DNA of 28,607 bases, from positions 33,093 to 61,699 of the forward strand of contig DCXR01000008.1 of the NCBI GenBank assembly GCA_002329075.1, in the 5' to 3' direction. The position numbers and the translations under genes were made by a program. Position 1 is the first letter of the stretch. Each line of letters opens with the position of its first letter. Positions 1 through 7,837 of the stretch are shown here, piece by piece. The notes beneath the pieces are model-generated. The model was given only the letters and a program-made list of their open reading frames with translations, was not told the DNA's origin and did no database searches. The DNA is from Candidatus Neomicrothrix sp. UBA2131 (GTDB lineage Bacteria; Actinomycetota; Acidimicrobiia; Acidimicrobiales; MedAcidi-G1).

Positions 1-807
1 CTCACCTGCGTGTTCGTCGACACCGGGTTGATGCGGGCAGGTGAGGGTGAGCAGGTCGTCGAGACCTTCCAGCGGCACCAGGGCATCGAACTCATCCATG
101 TGCGGGCAGCCGACCGGTTCTTCGAACGCCTCGCCGGCATCACCGAGCCCGAGGACAAGCGCAGGGCCATCGGCGAGTTGTTCATCCGGGTCTTCGAGGA
201 CGCTTCGGGCGGCATCGAGGACGCCCGGTTCCTCGTCCAGGGCACCCTCTACCCGGATGTCATCGAGTCTGGTACCAGGGACGCCGCCAGGATCAAGAGC
301 CACCACAACGTGGGAGGCCTGCCCGAGGACCTCGACTTCGAACTGGTCGAGCCGCTGCGCAACCTGTTCAAGGACGAGGTGCGTGCCGTCGGCTCGGAGT
401 TGGGCCTCCCCGACGAGATCGTCTGGCGCCAGCCCTTCCCGGGGCCCGGCCTCGGTGTGCGCATCATCGGCGAGGTCACACCCGACAAGGTCGCCACCCT
501 CCAGGCCGCCGACCTGATCGTGCGCGAGGAGATAGCCGGGGCCGGCCTCGAACGCGAGGTCTGGCAGTCGTTCGCCGTGCTGGCCGACATTCGCTCGGTC
601 GGCGTAATGGGCGACGAGCGCACCTACGGCTGGCCCATCATCATCCGGGCGGTCACCAGTGAGGACGCCATGACCGCCGACTGGGCCCGGCTCCCGCACG
701 ACCTGCTCGAAACGATGTCGAGTCGCATCATCAACGAGGTCGACGGCGTCAACCGGGTCGCCTACGACATCACCTCCAAGCCGCCCGGTACGATCGAATG
801 GGAGTAG
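1..807 (+). CDS. guaA: GMP synthase (glutamine-hydrolysing), C-terminal part
   Basis: Catalyses ATP-dependent amination of XMP to GMP, the last step of de novo guanine nucleotide synthesis. The frame is open from base 1, so the 5' end (glutamine amidotransferase domain and the PP-loop) lies outside the window; 268 residues are visible. Seen here are the later ATP-pyrophosphatase region (GTLYPDVIESG, KSHHNVGGLPE) and the dimerisation domain (WRQPFPGPGLGVRIIGEVT, DIRSVGVMGDERTYGWP), ending with the family's terminal KPPGTIEWE. No frameshift or missing motif is seen. The next gene starts 10 bases before the guaA stop in another frame, which suggests translational coupling. Confidence 0.97.
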   Translation, partial: LTCVFVDTGLMRAGEGEQVVETFQRHQGIELIHVRAADRFFERLAGITEPEDKRRAIGELFIRVFEDASGGIEDARFLVQGTLYPDVIESGTRDAARIKSHHNVGGLPEDLDFELVEPLRNLFKDEVRAVGSELGLPDEIVWRQPFPGPGLGVRIIGEVTPDKVATLQAADLIVREEIAGAGLEREVWQSFAVLADIRSVGVMGDERTYGWPIIIRAVTSEDAMTADWARLPHDLLETMSSRIINEVDGVNRVAYDITSKPPGTIEWE

Positions 808-1385
808 TCGTCGACGACCTGATCGGTGGCTACCGGCAGGCGGCTGCGTTCTTCGGCGAGGCCCTGATGGCCGTTCGTGACGACGACTGGGCGAACCCCA
901 CGCCCTGTGACGGCTGGGACGTCCGGTCCCTGGTCGCCCACCTGATCGTCGGCGAGGCCATGGTCGCCGGCCTGCTCCAGGGAGGTGGGGGAGCGCCGGT
1001 AGCCGATGTCGACACCACGGTTCTGGGCCCGAGCCCCATGGCGACGTGGCGAGGGACCGCCCTTGCCGCCCTCGAAGCGGCAACCGTCGACGGTGTGTTC
1101 GACACCGTGTACCCCCACCCGGTCGGCGAGCTGTCCGGTTCCGTGATCGTGGGATTTCGAGTCACCGAGAACCTGGTCCACGGCTGGGACCTGGCCCGGG
1201 CATGCGGCATCGACGTCGAGTTGCCCGAGGGCCCTGCTGAGCACTGCCTCGACTTCTGGTTGCCGTTCGTCGGTTCCATGGAGGATGGTTCGGTGCTGCG
1301 GGGTGCCTTCGGCGAGCCGGTGCTTCCTCCAGAGGATTCGCCGGCAGGGGTGCGCCTCCTTGCGCTGTTGGGTCGCAATGCCTGA
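798..1385 (+). CDS. TIGR03086-like / mycothiol-dependent maleylpyruvate isomerase N-domain (DinB-fold) protein
   Basis: A 195-residue protein with the N-terminal pattern of the MDMPI/TIGR03086 metal-binding family. It shows W31 followed by PTPCDGWDVRSLVAH (34-48), then ExxxH in TENLVHGWD (E124, H128). H48, E124 and H128 match the His/Glu/His metal triad known from mycothiol-dependent maleylpyruvate isomerase. Members form DinB-type four-helix bundles and are often thiol-dependent transferases or isomerases, but most have no assigned substrate. The ATG lies inside the last codons of guaA (10-base overlap) and the stop overlaps the next start by 8 bases, so the three genes are probably co-translated. 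The precise reaction cannot be told from sequence. Confidence 0.8.
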   Translation: MGVVVDDLIGGYRQAAAFFGEALMAVRDDDWANPTPCDGWDVRSLVAHLIVGEAMVAGLLQGGGGAPVADVDTTVLGPSPMATWRGTALAALEAATVDGVFDTVYPHPVGELSGSVIVGFRVTENLVHGWDLARACGIDVELPEGPAEHCLDFWLPFVGSMEDGSVLRGAFGEPVLPPEDSPAGVRLLALLGRNA

Positions 1386-2184
1386 CGCCATGCAGGGTGG
1401 GGCCGTCTTCCGGATCGACGGCGAGCGTGTGCTACCGGGTCCCCTGGCCGGCGGGCCGTGGAACCCGGACGAACAGCACGGCGGGTCCGTGTCGGGCATC
1501 CTCGCCCACCTCGTCGAGACGGTGCCCACGAGCGTGCCCATGCGCATCTGCCGGCACACCGTCGAACTCATGCGCGGAGCGCCGATGCGCCCGCTACGGG
1601 GCGAGACCGAGGTGGTGCGCGACGGTCGACGACTCCAGGTCGTCCGCGCCTCGCTGTTCGACGGGGAGCAGGAGGTGGCCCGGTCGATGACGGTCCGACT
1701 CCGCGTCAGCGACTCGGCGACACCCTTCGACGAAGGCCTCATGCGCCACGACGAGGACGAACCTCCGCCGCTGCCTGACGAGTCGGCGACCCTCACCATG
1801 CCGGGGACCGGCATTCCGGGGTTCCTCCAAGGCGTCGAACTGCGCCGTCCCGGGGGTGAGTTCCGCACCGGTGCTCCCGGCCTGCTCTGGCTGCGGATGT
1901 ATCGCCAGTTCGTAGCCGGGATCCCGACCTCGCCCTACGTGCGGATGGCCGCGGTGGCGGACATGCTCAGCATGGTCGCCGGCCACCTCGAACCCATCGA
2001 GTGGCTGACGGTCAACGTCGACCTCGACCTCCACACGTTCCGGGACCCGGTCGGGGAGTGGATCGGCCTACGGGGCCTCCACAAGAACGTCGGCGACGGA
2101 ATCGGCCTGTCCGAGGCGGTCCTCTACGACCTCGAGGGCCGGATCGGCCGGGGAACGGCCACCATCCTGATCGACCGCCGCTGA
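1378..2184 (+). CDS. Acyl-CoA thioesterase-like protein (double hotdog fold)
   Basis: A 268-residue protein resembling the TesB-like/thioesterase-superfamily proteins of actinobacteria. The first half has GPWNPDEQHGGSVSGILAHL (about 23-42), where the hotdog helix follows HGG, and strands with REVARSMTV-like character (VARSMTVRLRV). The second half has a repeat-like arrangement ending LSEAVLYDLEGRIGRGTATILI, the usual last strand of a hotdog domain. The expected activity is hydrolysis of an acyl-CoA thioester in the cytoplasm; the chain specificity is unknown. The start ATG was chosen because it overlaps the upstream stop by 8 bases and gives an N-terminus close to the family's. The guaA neighbourhood gives no pathway hint. 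Confidence 0.72.
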   Translation: MPDAMQGGAVFRIDGERVLPGPLAGGPWNPDEQHGGSVSGILAHLVETVPTSVPMRICRHTVELMRGAPMRPLRGETEVVRDGRRLQVVRASLFDGEQEVARSMTVRLRVSDSATPFDEGLMRHDEDEPPPLPDESATLTMPGTGIPGFLQGVELRRPGGEFRTGAPGLLWLRMYRQFVAGIPTSPYVRMAAVADMLSMVAGHLEPIEWLTVNVDLDLHTFRDPVGEWIGLRGLHKNVGDGIGLSEAVLYDLEGRIGRGTATILIDRR

Positions 2185-2248
2185 GGCGGCTTGCACCGCA
2201 GGCTTGACAGGGATCAGGCTGTCGGCCACGCGCCCACGAGGAGTATCC

Positions 2249-3064
2249 ATGGCCCCGACCGGCCCACCCGAGTACCCGATCAGGGTAGGCAGCATGCTGT
2301 ACACGCTCGTCGACCCCCACGAGGGACACGAGGTCGCCTACAACCGCTGGTACGAGCGGGACCACTTCTACGGCGGCTGCATGACCGGCCCCTGGTGCTT
2401 CGCCGGGAGCCGCTGGGTCGCCACCCGCGAGTTGAAGGACCTGCGCTTTCCGGTGGAGGGGAACTCCGTCAACGACCCCGTCGACCGCGGCTCCTATGTG
2501 GCCATCTACTGGGTCGAGGCCGGCCACCACGACGACCACTTCGCGTGGGGCGCCGACCAGGTGGTCAAGCTCTACACGGCCGGCCGGGGATTCAACGAGC
2601 GCACCCACGCCCACACCGTCCTCTACCTGCACCACGCAGACCACTACCGCGACGACGATCCCATCCCCGTCGAGGTGGCGCTCGACCACCACTACGCCGG
2701 GATCGCATCGGTCGCGGTCGAGCGGGCGAACGGCGTCGAGCAGGCTGACCTGGACGCCTGGCTGGCCTCCGAGGGCCTTCCCCCGGTGTTCGAGGGAGGG
2801 CCGGTCGCCTCGTGTTCGGCCTGGACCGCCGTGCCCCGCGACGACATGACCAGCAACGCCCCGATGGATCTCGGCTCGCCGCCCCTCAACGACCGGTCGA
2901 TCCTGCAGGTCTTCTTCCTGGAGGACGACCCTCGAGCCTGCTGGGACCGCTTCGTGGAGTACGGAGCCCGGGTCGAGGCGTCGGGCCTCGGCCGGGTCAC
3001 GTCTGCGGCACCTTTCCTCCGGACGGTCGTGGGGACCGACACCTACACGGACCGGCTCTGGTAG
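2249..3064 (+). CDS. Uncharacterised His-rich protein, possible dimeric alpha-beta barrel repeats
   Basis: I do not recognise a named family. The 271-residue protein has an N-terminal segment (about 13-62) with a strand GSMLYTLVD, a helix with EVAYNRWYERDHF, then GPWCFAGSRWV. A C-terminal segment (about 217-270) has a strand ILQVFFLED, a helix RACWDRFVEYGARVEA and another strand. The two ends look like ferredoxin-type beta-alpha-beta halves, as in EthD/Dabb proteins; this is inference. The middle is unusually rich in His and Asp (AGHHDDHF 91-98, THAHT 119-123, HHADHY 128-133, LDHHYAG 145-151), which could bind a metal or haem. The ATG is preceded by GAGGAG at good spacing; an upstream in-frame extension to about 2204 lacks such a site. 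The stop is 14 bases from the convergent gene's stop. Confidence 0.7.
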   Translation: MAPTGPPEYPIRVGSMLYTLVDPHEGHEVAYNRWYERDHFYGGCMTGPWCFAGSRWVATRELKDLRFPVEGNSVNDPVDRGSYVAIYWVEAGHHDDHFAWGADQVVKLYTAGRGFNERTHAHTVLYLHHADHYRDDDPIPVEVALDHHYAGIASVAVERANGVEQADLDAWLASEGLPPVFEGGPVASCSAWTAVPRDDMTSNAPMDLGSPPLNDRSILQVFFLEDDPRACWDRFVEYGARVEASGLGRVTSAAPFLRTVVGTDTYTDRLW

Positions 3065-3078
3065 GGGAAGGGAGTGGG

Positions 3079-4011
3079 CTAGACGCCCGCCAGGGCCTCG
3101 ACCACCGGGGCGAACTCGACCATGGCGTCCTCGCTGATGCCGATGTAGGAGAGCCCCCACCGCTCCCGCCACATCAACACGGTCTCGACGCACTGTCCGA
3201 CCGAGCCCACCAGGACGTGCGGGGACGCCAGGGCCTCCTCGGGGTCGATGCCCAGCGCAGGCGCCATGAGGTCTGCAATCGACTTCGGATCGTCGGTGAT
3301 GGTGGCGATGTGGACCCGGGTCTGGAGTTCGAGGTCGACGAAGCGGCCGCCGGCCGCCCCGCTGATCCAGCCCAGCTTTTCGTCGGTCGCCGCGGGGGTG
3401 GCGCTGGGCCCGGCCCGCTGGTCGATCACCCCGGCATACATGTTGGCGTTGAGGCCGACGATGTCGGCCTCGCGGGCGGCGAGGGACAGCACCCGGCGGC
3501 CGCCACCGGCGATGATGAACGGGGGGTGCGGCTTCTGGATGCACTCGGGCTGCCCGTCGAGGCCGCTGATGGTGTAGTGGTCGCCGGCGAAGTCGAACGG
3601 ACCCTCGGCGAACAGGCCCCTGAGCACGGTGATGGCCTCGGCCAGGCGCTCGATCCGCAGGCCCGGCCGGTCCATCCCGATCCCGGCCCGCTCATAGTCG
3701 GACGACTGCCAGCCGGCGCCGATGCCCAACTCGAGGCGGCCGTCGGAGAGCAGGTCGAGGGTCGCCGCCTGCTTGTGCAGGAACGCCGGGTTGCGGTAGT
3801 CGTTGCCGAGCACGAGCGTTGCGAGGCGCAGGTCGCGGGTGGCCTCGGCGGCGACGGCGAGGGCGATCAGCGGTGCCATCTCGGCGTCGAGGTGGTCGGG
3901 CATCGACAGCGTCGAGAACCCGAGGTCCTCGGCGCGACGACCCAACTCCCGCCATTCGGCGGCAGGTCGGGGTGCGGAAGCCGAGATCGAGAAGCGGAAG
4001 GCACGTGGCAT
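3079..4011 (-). CDS. LLM-class F420-dependent oxidoreductase (TIGR03621-like)
   Basis: A 310-residue luciferase-like monooxygenase-fold protein. The start MPRAFRFSIS and the LPDHL-like SMPDHLDAEMAPL, then LATLVLGNDYRNPAFLHKQAATLD, LSDGRLELGIGAGW and PPFIIAGGGRRVLSLAAREAD, follow the actinobacterial F420-dependent subgroup. It probably reduces or oxidises an unknown substrate with deazaflavin F420 in the cytoplasm; FMN cannot be excluded. It is single-gene on the minus strand, divergent from pcrA, and a TAGGGT hexamer lies exactly 8 bases before its ATG, which suggests a leaderless transcript. Length is normal for the subgroup and no motif is broken. Confidence 0.88.
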   Translation of the reverse strand: MPRAFRFSISASAPRPAAEWRELGRRAEDLGFSTLSMPDHLDAEMAPLIALAVAAEATRDLRLATLVLGNDYRNPAFLHKQAATLDLLSDGRLELGIGAGWQSSDYERAGIGMDRPGLRIERLAEAITVLRGLFAEGPFDFAGDHYTISGLDGQPECIQKPHPPFIIAGGGRRVLSLAAREADIVGLNANMYAGVIDQRAGPSATPAATDEKLGWISGAAGGRFVDLELQTRVHIATITDDPKSIADLMAPALGIDPEEALASPHVLVGSVGQCVETVLMWRERWGLSYIGISEDAMVEFAPVVEALAGV

Positions 4012-4019
4012 GGCCGCAG

Positions 4020-4025
4020 ACCCTA
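4020..4025 (-). promoter_or_regulatory. Probable -10 element of the LLM oxidoreductase gene (leaderless)
   Basis: On the minus strand TAGGGT is followed by 8 bases and then the ATG at 4011. A GTGACC/TGTGAC stretch lies 17-18 bases upstream as a possible -35. The spacing places transcription start at or next to the start codon, as in actinobacterial leaderless mRNAs. Confidence 0.5.
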
Positions 4026-4058
4026 GCCAAGGCCCCGGTCCCGGTCACAGGCCGCCGG

Positions 4059-4064
4059 TAGGGT
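4059..4064 (+). promoter_or_regulatory. Probable -10 element of pcrA (leaderless)
   Basis: TAGGGT is followed by 8 bases (GCGCGCCG) and the ATG at 4073. It is the same hexamer and spacing as on the opposite strand 34 bases away, so the 61-base divergent gap carries two back-to-back promoters. No convincing -35 is seen. Confidence 0.5.
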
Positions 4065-4072
4065 GCGCGCCG

Positions 4073-6376
4073 ATGGAGCAGCAGATCGACCCTTCCCGAA
4101 TCGACGAGGGCCTGAACCCGGCACAACTCGACGCCGTCACCCACCCGTCGGGTCCGTTGCTGATCGTCGCCGGCGCCGGTTCCGGCAAGACCCGGGTCCT
4201 CACCCGTCGCATCGCCCACCTCATCGCCGAAGACGGGGTTTCGCCGTTCGGGATCCTGGCCATCACCTTCACCAACAAGGCCGCCGGCGAGATGAAGGAA
4301 CGGGTTGCCGAGCTGGTGGGTCCCGTCGCCCGCCGCATGTGGGTGTCGACGTTCCACTCGGCGTGCGTCCGCATCCTGCGCCGCGACGCCCAACGCATCG
4401 GCTATCCGTCCCGGTTCAGCATCTACGACCAGGGCGACAGCGTGCGCCTCGTCGGACACGTGGTGCGCGACCTCGGGCTCGACGTCAAGCGCTTTCCGGC
4501 CCGTGGCATCCAGGCGGCGATCTCTGCGGCCAAGAACGACGGCCTCGACGCTGCGCAGTACGCCGACCGGGCGACCGGCCCCGTCGAGGCCCGGGTCGCC
4601 GAGGTGTTCCTGCGCTATCAGGGTCGCCTGCAGCAGGCGGGGGCCATGGACTTCGACGACCTGCTGGCCAACGCCGTTCGGCTCCTGAGCGAACATCCCG
4701 AGGTGCTCGCCGACCACCGGCGCCGATTCGAACACGTGCTCGTCGACGAGTACCAGGACACCAACTCGGTCCAGAACGAACTCGTGCTGCTGCTCGGTGC
4801 CGAGCACCGGAACGTCTGCGTGGTCGGCGACAGCGACCAGTCGATCTACCAGTTCCGTGGGGCCGACGTCCGCAACATCCTCGAGTTCGAACAGGCCTTC
4901 CCCGATGCCACCGTCATCGTGCTCGACCAGAACTACCGCTCCACCCAGGTCATCCTCGACGCCGCCAACGCCGTCATCACCAGGAACGAGGACCGGACGC
5001 CCAAGGAACTCTGGACCGATGCCGGACGGGGCGAGCGCATCGTCCGCTACCGGGCCGACGACGAGGACGACGAGGCCCGCTGGATCACCCGTCGCATCAC
5101 CGGCTTCCACGACAGCGGCCGGTACCGGTGGCCCGAGATGGCGGTCTTCTACCGCACCAACGCCCAGAGCCGAGCCATCGAGGAGCAGTTCGTCCGGTTC
5201 GGCGTGCCCTACAAGGTGATCGGTGGCACCCGCTTCTACGACCGTCGCGAGGTCCGCGACGCACTCGCCTACCTGCGGCTTGTCGCCAACCCGGCCGACG
5301 AGGTCGCCGCCCGACGGGTCCTCAACGTTCCCAAGCGGGGCGTCGGCGACACCTCGGTCGCCAAGGTCGACGCCCGGGCGGCCCAAGCCGGCATCGGCTT
5401 CGTCGAGGCGTTGGGCCACGCCGACGAGGCCGGCGTCTCGGGTCGTGCCATCGGCGGCATCCGGTCGTTCCTCGACCTGCTCGAGACCCTGGTCGCACGG
5501 TTCGACGACGGGCCGGCCACGGTGCTCGAAACGGCGCTCGACGCCTCCGGCTACCTTGACGAACTGCGGGCCGAGCACACCATCGAGGCCGAGGGCCGCA
5601 TCGAGAACCTGGCGGAGCTCGTCGGCGTCGCCTCCGAGTTCGACTCGGTCGACGAGTACCTCGAGCAGGTGGGCCTGGTGGCCGACACGGACCAGTTGCC
5701 CGACGCCGGGGCTGCCGCCGAACAGGACGCCGGCGACGATGGCCAGGTGCTGCTCATGACGATGCATGCCGCCAAGGGACTCGAGTTCCCGGTGGTGTTC
5801 ATCGCCGGCGTGGAGGAGGGCGTGTTCCCGCACCTGCGGGCGCTCGGTGATCCGCAGCAGTTGGAGGAGGAGCGGCGCCTCGCCTACGTGGCCATCACCC
5901 GGGCACGCGAGCGGCTCCACATCAGCCACGCCTGGTCCCGGATGCTCCACGGTTCCACCCAGTACAACCCGCCCAGCCGCTTCCTCGACGAGATCCCCGA
6001 GGGGCTCATCGTCGAGTCCGAGGACAGCCACAAGGTCCGTCGTCCCCGCGACAGCGGGTGGGGCAGTGGTTCGGAGCGTCGCCGTGGGCGAGCCGACCGG
6101 TGGTCGGACGCCGATGCCGGCTCCCAGGTGGTGGCCTCGGCCGACGATGAGCCTTCCGGGTCCGTCATCGGTGCCGGTGTGCCACGGGGCCCGTCCCCCA
6201 GTGGAGCACACGAGCTCGGCCTCGACGTCGGTGATCAGGTCCGGCACGGGGCCTGGGGCGAGGGCATCGTGGAGTCGGTTTCCGGCGAGGGCGACCGCAG
6301 CGAGGCTGTGGTGCGCTTCGCCTCGGTGGGGGAGAAGCGCCTGCTCCTGGCATGGGCCCCGCTCGAGCGGGCCTGA
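4073..6376 (+). CDS. pcrA: ATP-dependent DNA helicase PcrA/UvrD
   Basis: A 767-residue superfamily 1A 3'-5' helicase used in nucleotide excision repair and in clearing replication and transcription conflicts. Motifs in order: LNPAQLDAV Q-motif (14-22), Walker A GAGSGKT (34-40), ITFTNKAAGEM (motif Ia), VDEYQDTN (motif II, about 224-231), GDSDQSIYQFRGAD (motif III, about 252-265), NYRST (motif IV, about 288), TMHAAKGLEFPVVF (motif V, about 562-575) and YVAITRARERL (motif VI, about 605). The C-terminus (about 715-767) has the Tudor-like PcrA domain thought to contact RNA polymerase. The ATG was chosen for the TAGGGT-N8 element just upstream; the frame stays open further upstream only as an antisense shadow of the divergent gene. 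Confidence 0.97.
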   Translation: MEQQIDPSRIDEGLNPAQLDAVTHPSGPLLIVAGAGSGKTRVLTRRIAHLIAEDGVSPFGILAITFTNKAAGEMKERVAELVGPVARRMWVSTFHSACVRILRRDAQRIGYPSRFSIYDQGDSVRLVGHVVRDLGLDVKRFPARGIQAAISAAKNDGLDAAQYADRATGPVEARVAEVFLRYQGRLQQAGAMDFDDLLANAVRLLSEHPEVLADHRRRFEHVLVDEYQDTNSVQNELVLLLGAEHRNVCVVGDSDQSIYQFRGADVRNILEFEQAFPDATVIVLDQNYRSTQVILDAANAVITRNEDRTPKELWTDAGRGERIVRYRADDEDDEARWITRRITGFHDSGRYRWPEMAVFYRTNAQSRAIEEQFVRFGVPYKVIGGTRFYDRREVRDALAYLRLVANPADEVAARRVLNVPKRGVGDTSVAKVDARAAQAGIGFVEALGHADEAGVSGRAIGGIRSFLDLLETLVARFDDGPATVLETALDASGYLDELRAEHTIEAEGRIENLAELVGVASEFDSVDEYLEQVGLVADTDQLPDAGAAAEQDAGDDGQVLLMTMHAAKGLEFPVVFIAGVEEGVFPHLRALGDPQQLEEERRLAYVAITRARERLHISHAWSRMLHGSTQYNPPSRFLDEIPEGLIVESEDSHKVRRPRDSGWGSGSERRRGRADRWSDADAGSQVVASADDEPSGSVIGAGVPRGPSPSGAHELGLDVGDQVRHGAWGEGIVESVSGEGDRSEAVVRFASVGEKRLLLAWAPLERA

Positions 6377-6391
6377 ACGGCCGCCAACCCG

Positions 6392-6404
6392 GTTCTGACA
6401 GAAC
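6392..6404. repeat. Short perfect palindrome GTTCT-GAC-AGAAC before tRNA-Thr
   Basis: A 5-bp inverted repeat with a 3-base loop lies 15 bases after the pcrA stop; two further base pairs form beyond one G-G mismatch. It has no T-run, so it is a weak terminator candidate, and it overlaps the possible -35 of the tRNA promoter. It resembles a LexA box with its halves exchanged, not a true GAAC-N4-GTTC box. Confidence 0.35.
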
Positions 6405-6421
6405 GGGCACCTCGCTACGCT
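6395..6421 (+). promoter_or_regulatory. Candidate tRNA-Thr promoter
   Basis: CTGACA (6395-6400) and TACGCT (6416-6421) are separated by 15 bases. The predicted start would fall a few bases before the mature tRNA at 6432. The spacer is short, so this is only a candidate. Confidence 0.35.
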
Positions 6422-6431
6422 TGCGCCCTGC

Positions 6432-6504
6432 GCCCGTGTAGCTCAGTCGGAAGAGCGGCTCACTCGTAATGAGCAGGTCCGGGGTTCGATTCCCCGCGCG
6501 GGCT
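6432..6504 (+). tRNA. tRNA-Thr, anticodon CGT
   Basis: A complete cloverleaf folds by eye. The acceptor stem GCCCGTG pairs with CGCGGGC (one G-T wobble), the D stem is GCTC/GAGC, and the anticodon stem is GCTCA/TGAGC with loop CTCGTAA. The anticodon CGT is at 6465-6467 and reads ACG (Thr). The variable loop AGGTC is followed by the T arm CGGGG-TTCGATT-CCCCG (6480-6496) and discriminator T at 6504. The 3' CCA is not encoded. Confidence 0.95.
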
Positions 6505-6565
6505 CGTCTTGCCTCCACCCGGAGTGGCGCTCCCCGACATGTGGGGCTCGTTCCGACCGACCCCC

Positions 6566-6571
6566 TAGGAT
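6566..6571 (+). promoter_or_regulatory. Probable -10 element of the 44-residue membrane peptide gene
   Basis: TAGGAT is followed by 7 bases (GTCCGCC) and the ATG at 6579, the arrangement seen before pcrA and hpt. It may also drive the downstream metalloprotease, tilS and later genes. Confidence 0.45.
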
Positions 6572-6578
6572 GTCCGCC

Positions 6579-6713
6579 ATGAACGTTCTCGCCGGCGTGA
6601 TCTGGCACTACTGGTTGGCCGTACCCCTCGTGGTCGGCGGCGTCGCACTCTGCATCGCCACCCTGGTCGGCTACTTCCAGAAGGTCTCCTCCACCCGGTA
6701 CCCCCGGCGCTAG
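6579..6713 (+). CDS. Small single-pass membrane protein (44 residues), unknown function
   Basis: A 44-residue frame, too short for most gene finders. It begins MNVLAGVIWHYWLAVPLVV and ends with the basic tail STRYPRR. Residues 13-33 (LAVPLVVGGVALCIATLVGYF) form one clear transmembrane helix, and the tail with K35, R39, R43 and R44 suggests a cytoplasmic C-terminus. Support for it being real: an ATG exactly 7 bases after a TAGGAT element, strongly G/C third codon positions, and the tight 25-base gap to the next gene. I recognise no family. It may be a leader or partner of the adjacent metalloprotease, which is inference only. Confidence 0.6.
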   Translation: MNVLAGVIWHYWLAVPLVVGGVALCIATLVGYFQKVSSTRYPRR

Positions 6714-6738
6714 CCCCGCCGACCGGGAACAACGCCAC

Positions 6739-7821
6739 ATGGCGTCCCGCCCCGCCCCACCCGTCGACTGGGAGTTGGCGGAGAGGGTTGCAATCCGGAT
6801 CGCAGAACGGGCGCCCTTCGCCCGTGCCCACGAGGGCCTCGACCTCATCGAGGACTTCGACCGCCACACCTCCCTCGCCGAGAAGCTCGTCGCCGACACC
6901 ACGGGCCTGACCCCGCTCCACGGATCAGCCCGCGCCCGAGTGGTCGACCGGGCCGACTGGATCCGGGCGAACCTGGCGTCGCTCCAACGGTTGCTTCGTC
7001 CGATGCTGGACAGGATGGCGGAACGGCCGGCCGGCCAGCTGGCCCCCGTCACCAAGTGGATCGGTTCGGCCGAACTGGGTGCCGTGCTCGGCTGGATGTC
7101 GACCCGGGTGCTCGGCCAGTACGACCTGCTGGTGCTGGAGGACGAGGACGCCGAGGACCAGGACCTCGTCTACTACGTGGGCCCGAACGTGGTCGCGATC
7201 GAACGCCGCTACGCATTCCCACTCGAGGACTTCCGGCTCTGGCTCGCACTCCACGAGGTCACGCACCGGGCCCAGTTCACGGGCGTGTCCTGGATGCGCG
7301 GGCACTACCTGGGCCTGGTCGAATCGCTCCTGGACGTCGATGTCGACGGGGACGACCCCGGGGACGAACAGTTGGTCGACCGCCTCCGGGCCCTGGCTGC
7401 GCGACGAGGCGGCAACGGACGACAGGGGAACGCAGGGCTGCTGGAGGCGGTCGTCGGGCCGGAGCAGCAACGGGCCCTCGACCGGATCACCGGCCTGATG
7501 AGCCTCCTGGAGGGCCATGGCGACGTCACGATGGACCGGGCAGGCGCTGGCCACGTGCAGGGTGCCGACCGCTTCGCCCGGGTCATGCGCGATCGCCGAC
7601 GCTCCGCCACCGGGATCGTCCGGCTGGTCCAGAAGCTGATCGGGCTCGAGGCGAAGCTGGCGCAGTATGCGCAGGGCGAGGCCTTCATCGCCGTCGTGGA
7701 GGCAGAGGGCGGCACGGCGCTGCTGGACATGGCCTGGGAACACCCGGACAACCTGCCCGACCGGGTCGAGGTCGGCGAACCGTCCCGCTGGATCGAACGC
7801 ATGTCAGCGCTGGTGGGCTGA
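6739..7821 (+). CDS. DUF2342 zinc-dependent metalloprotease family protein
   Basis: A 360-residue protein of the actinobacterial family containing M. tuberculosis Rv3626c, annotated elsewhere as zinc-dependent metalloprotease or F420-biosynthesis-associated protein. The zinc site HEVTH is at 172-176 (LALHEVTHRAQF), in a region with YYVGPNVVAIERRY before it and SLLEGHGDVTMD (about 254-265) after it, a typical further feature. No signal peptide is seen, so a cytoplasmic role is likely. The true substrate is unknown in the family. As in mycobacteria it is next to tilS and hpt, here on the same strand and 16 bases upstream of tilS. A GGGAA stretch precedes the ATG. Confidence 0.87.
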   Translation: MASRPAPPVDWELAERVAIRIAERAPFARAHEGLDLIEDFDRHTSLAEKLVADTTGLTPLHGSARARVVDRADWIRANLASLQRLLRPMLDRMAERPAGQLAPVTKWIGSAELGAVLGWMSTRVLGQYDLLVLEDEDAEDQDLVYYVGPNVVAIERRYAFPLEDFRLWLALHEVTHRAQFTGVSWMRGHYLGLVESLLDVDVDGDDPGDEQLVDRLRALAARRGGNGRQGNAGLLEAVVGPEQQRALDRITGLMSLLEGHGDVTMDRAGAGHVQGADRFARVMRDRRRSATGIVRLVQKLIGLEAKLAQYAQGEAFIAVVEAEGGTALLDMAWEHPDNLPDRVEVGEPSRWIERMSALVG

Positions 7822-7837
7822 CGGGCCCACCGTTCGG

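Noticed and set aside
2206..2223. GACAG-N8-CTGTC inverted repeat beside a TTGACA
   Set aside because: No -10 hexamer follows at promoter spacing and no T-run follows the stem, so neither promoter nor terminator is supported.
2012..3544. A 510-codon minus-strand frame under the His-rich protein and the LLM gene
   Set aside because: It overlaps two better-supported genes and has Arg/Pro/Gly-rich composition typical of an off-frame reading.
3692..6247. An 851-codon open frame on the minus strand across pcrA
   Set aside because: It is antisense to a complete helicase gene. High GC with G/C third positions keeps this frame open, and its sequence is low-complexity Asp/Gly/Val/Leu with no recognisable domain.
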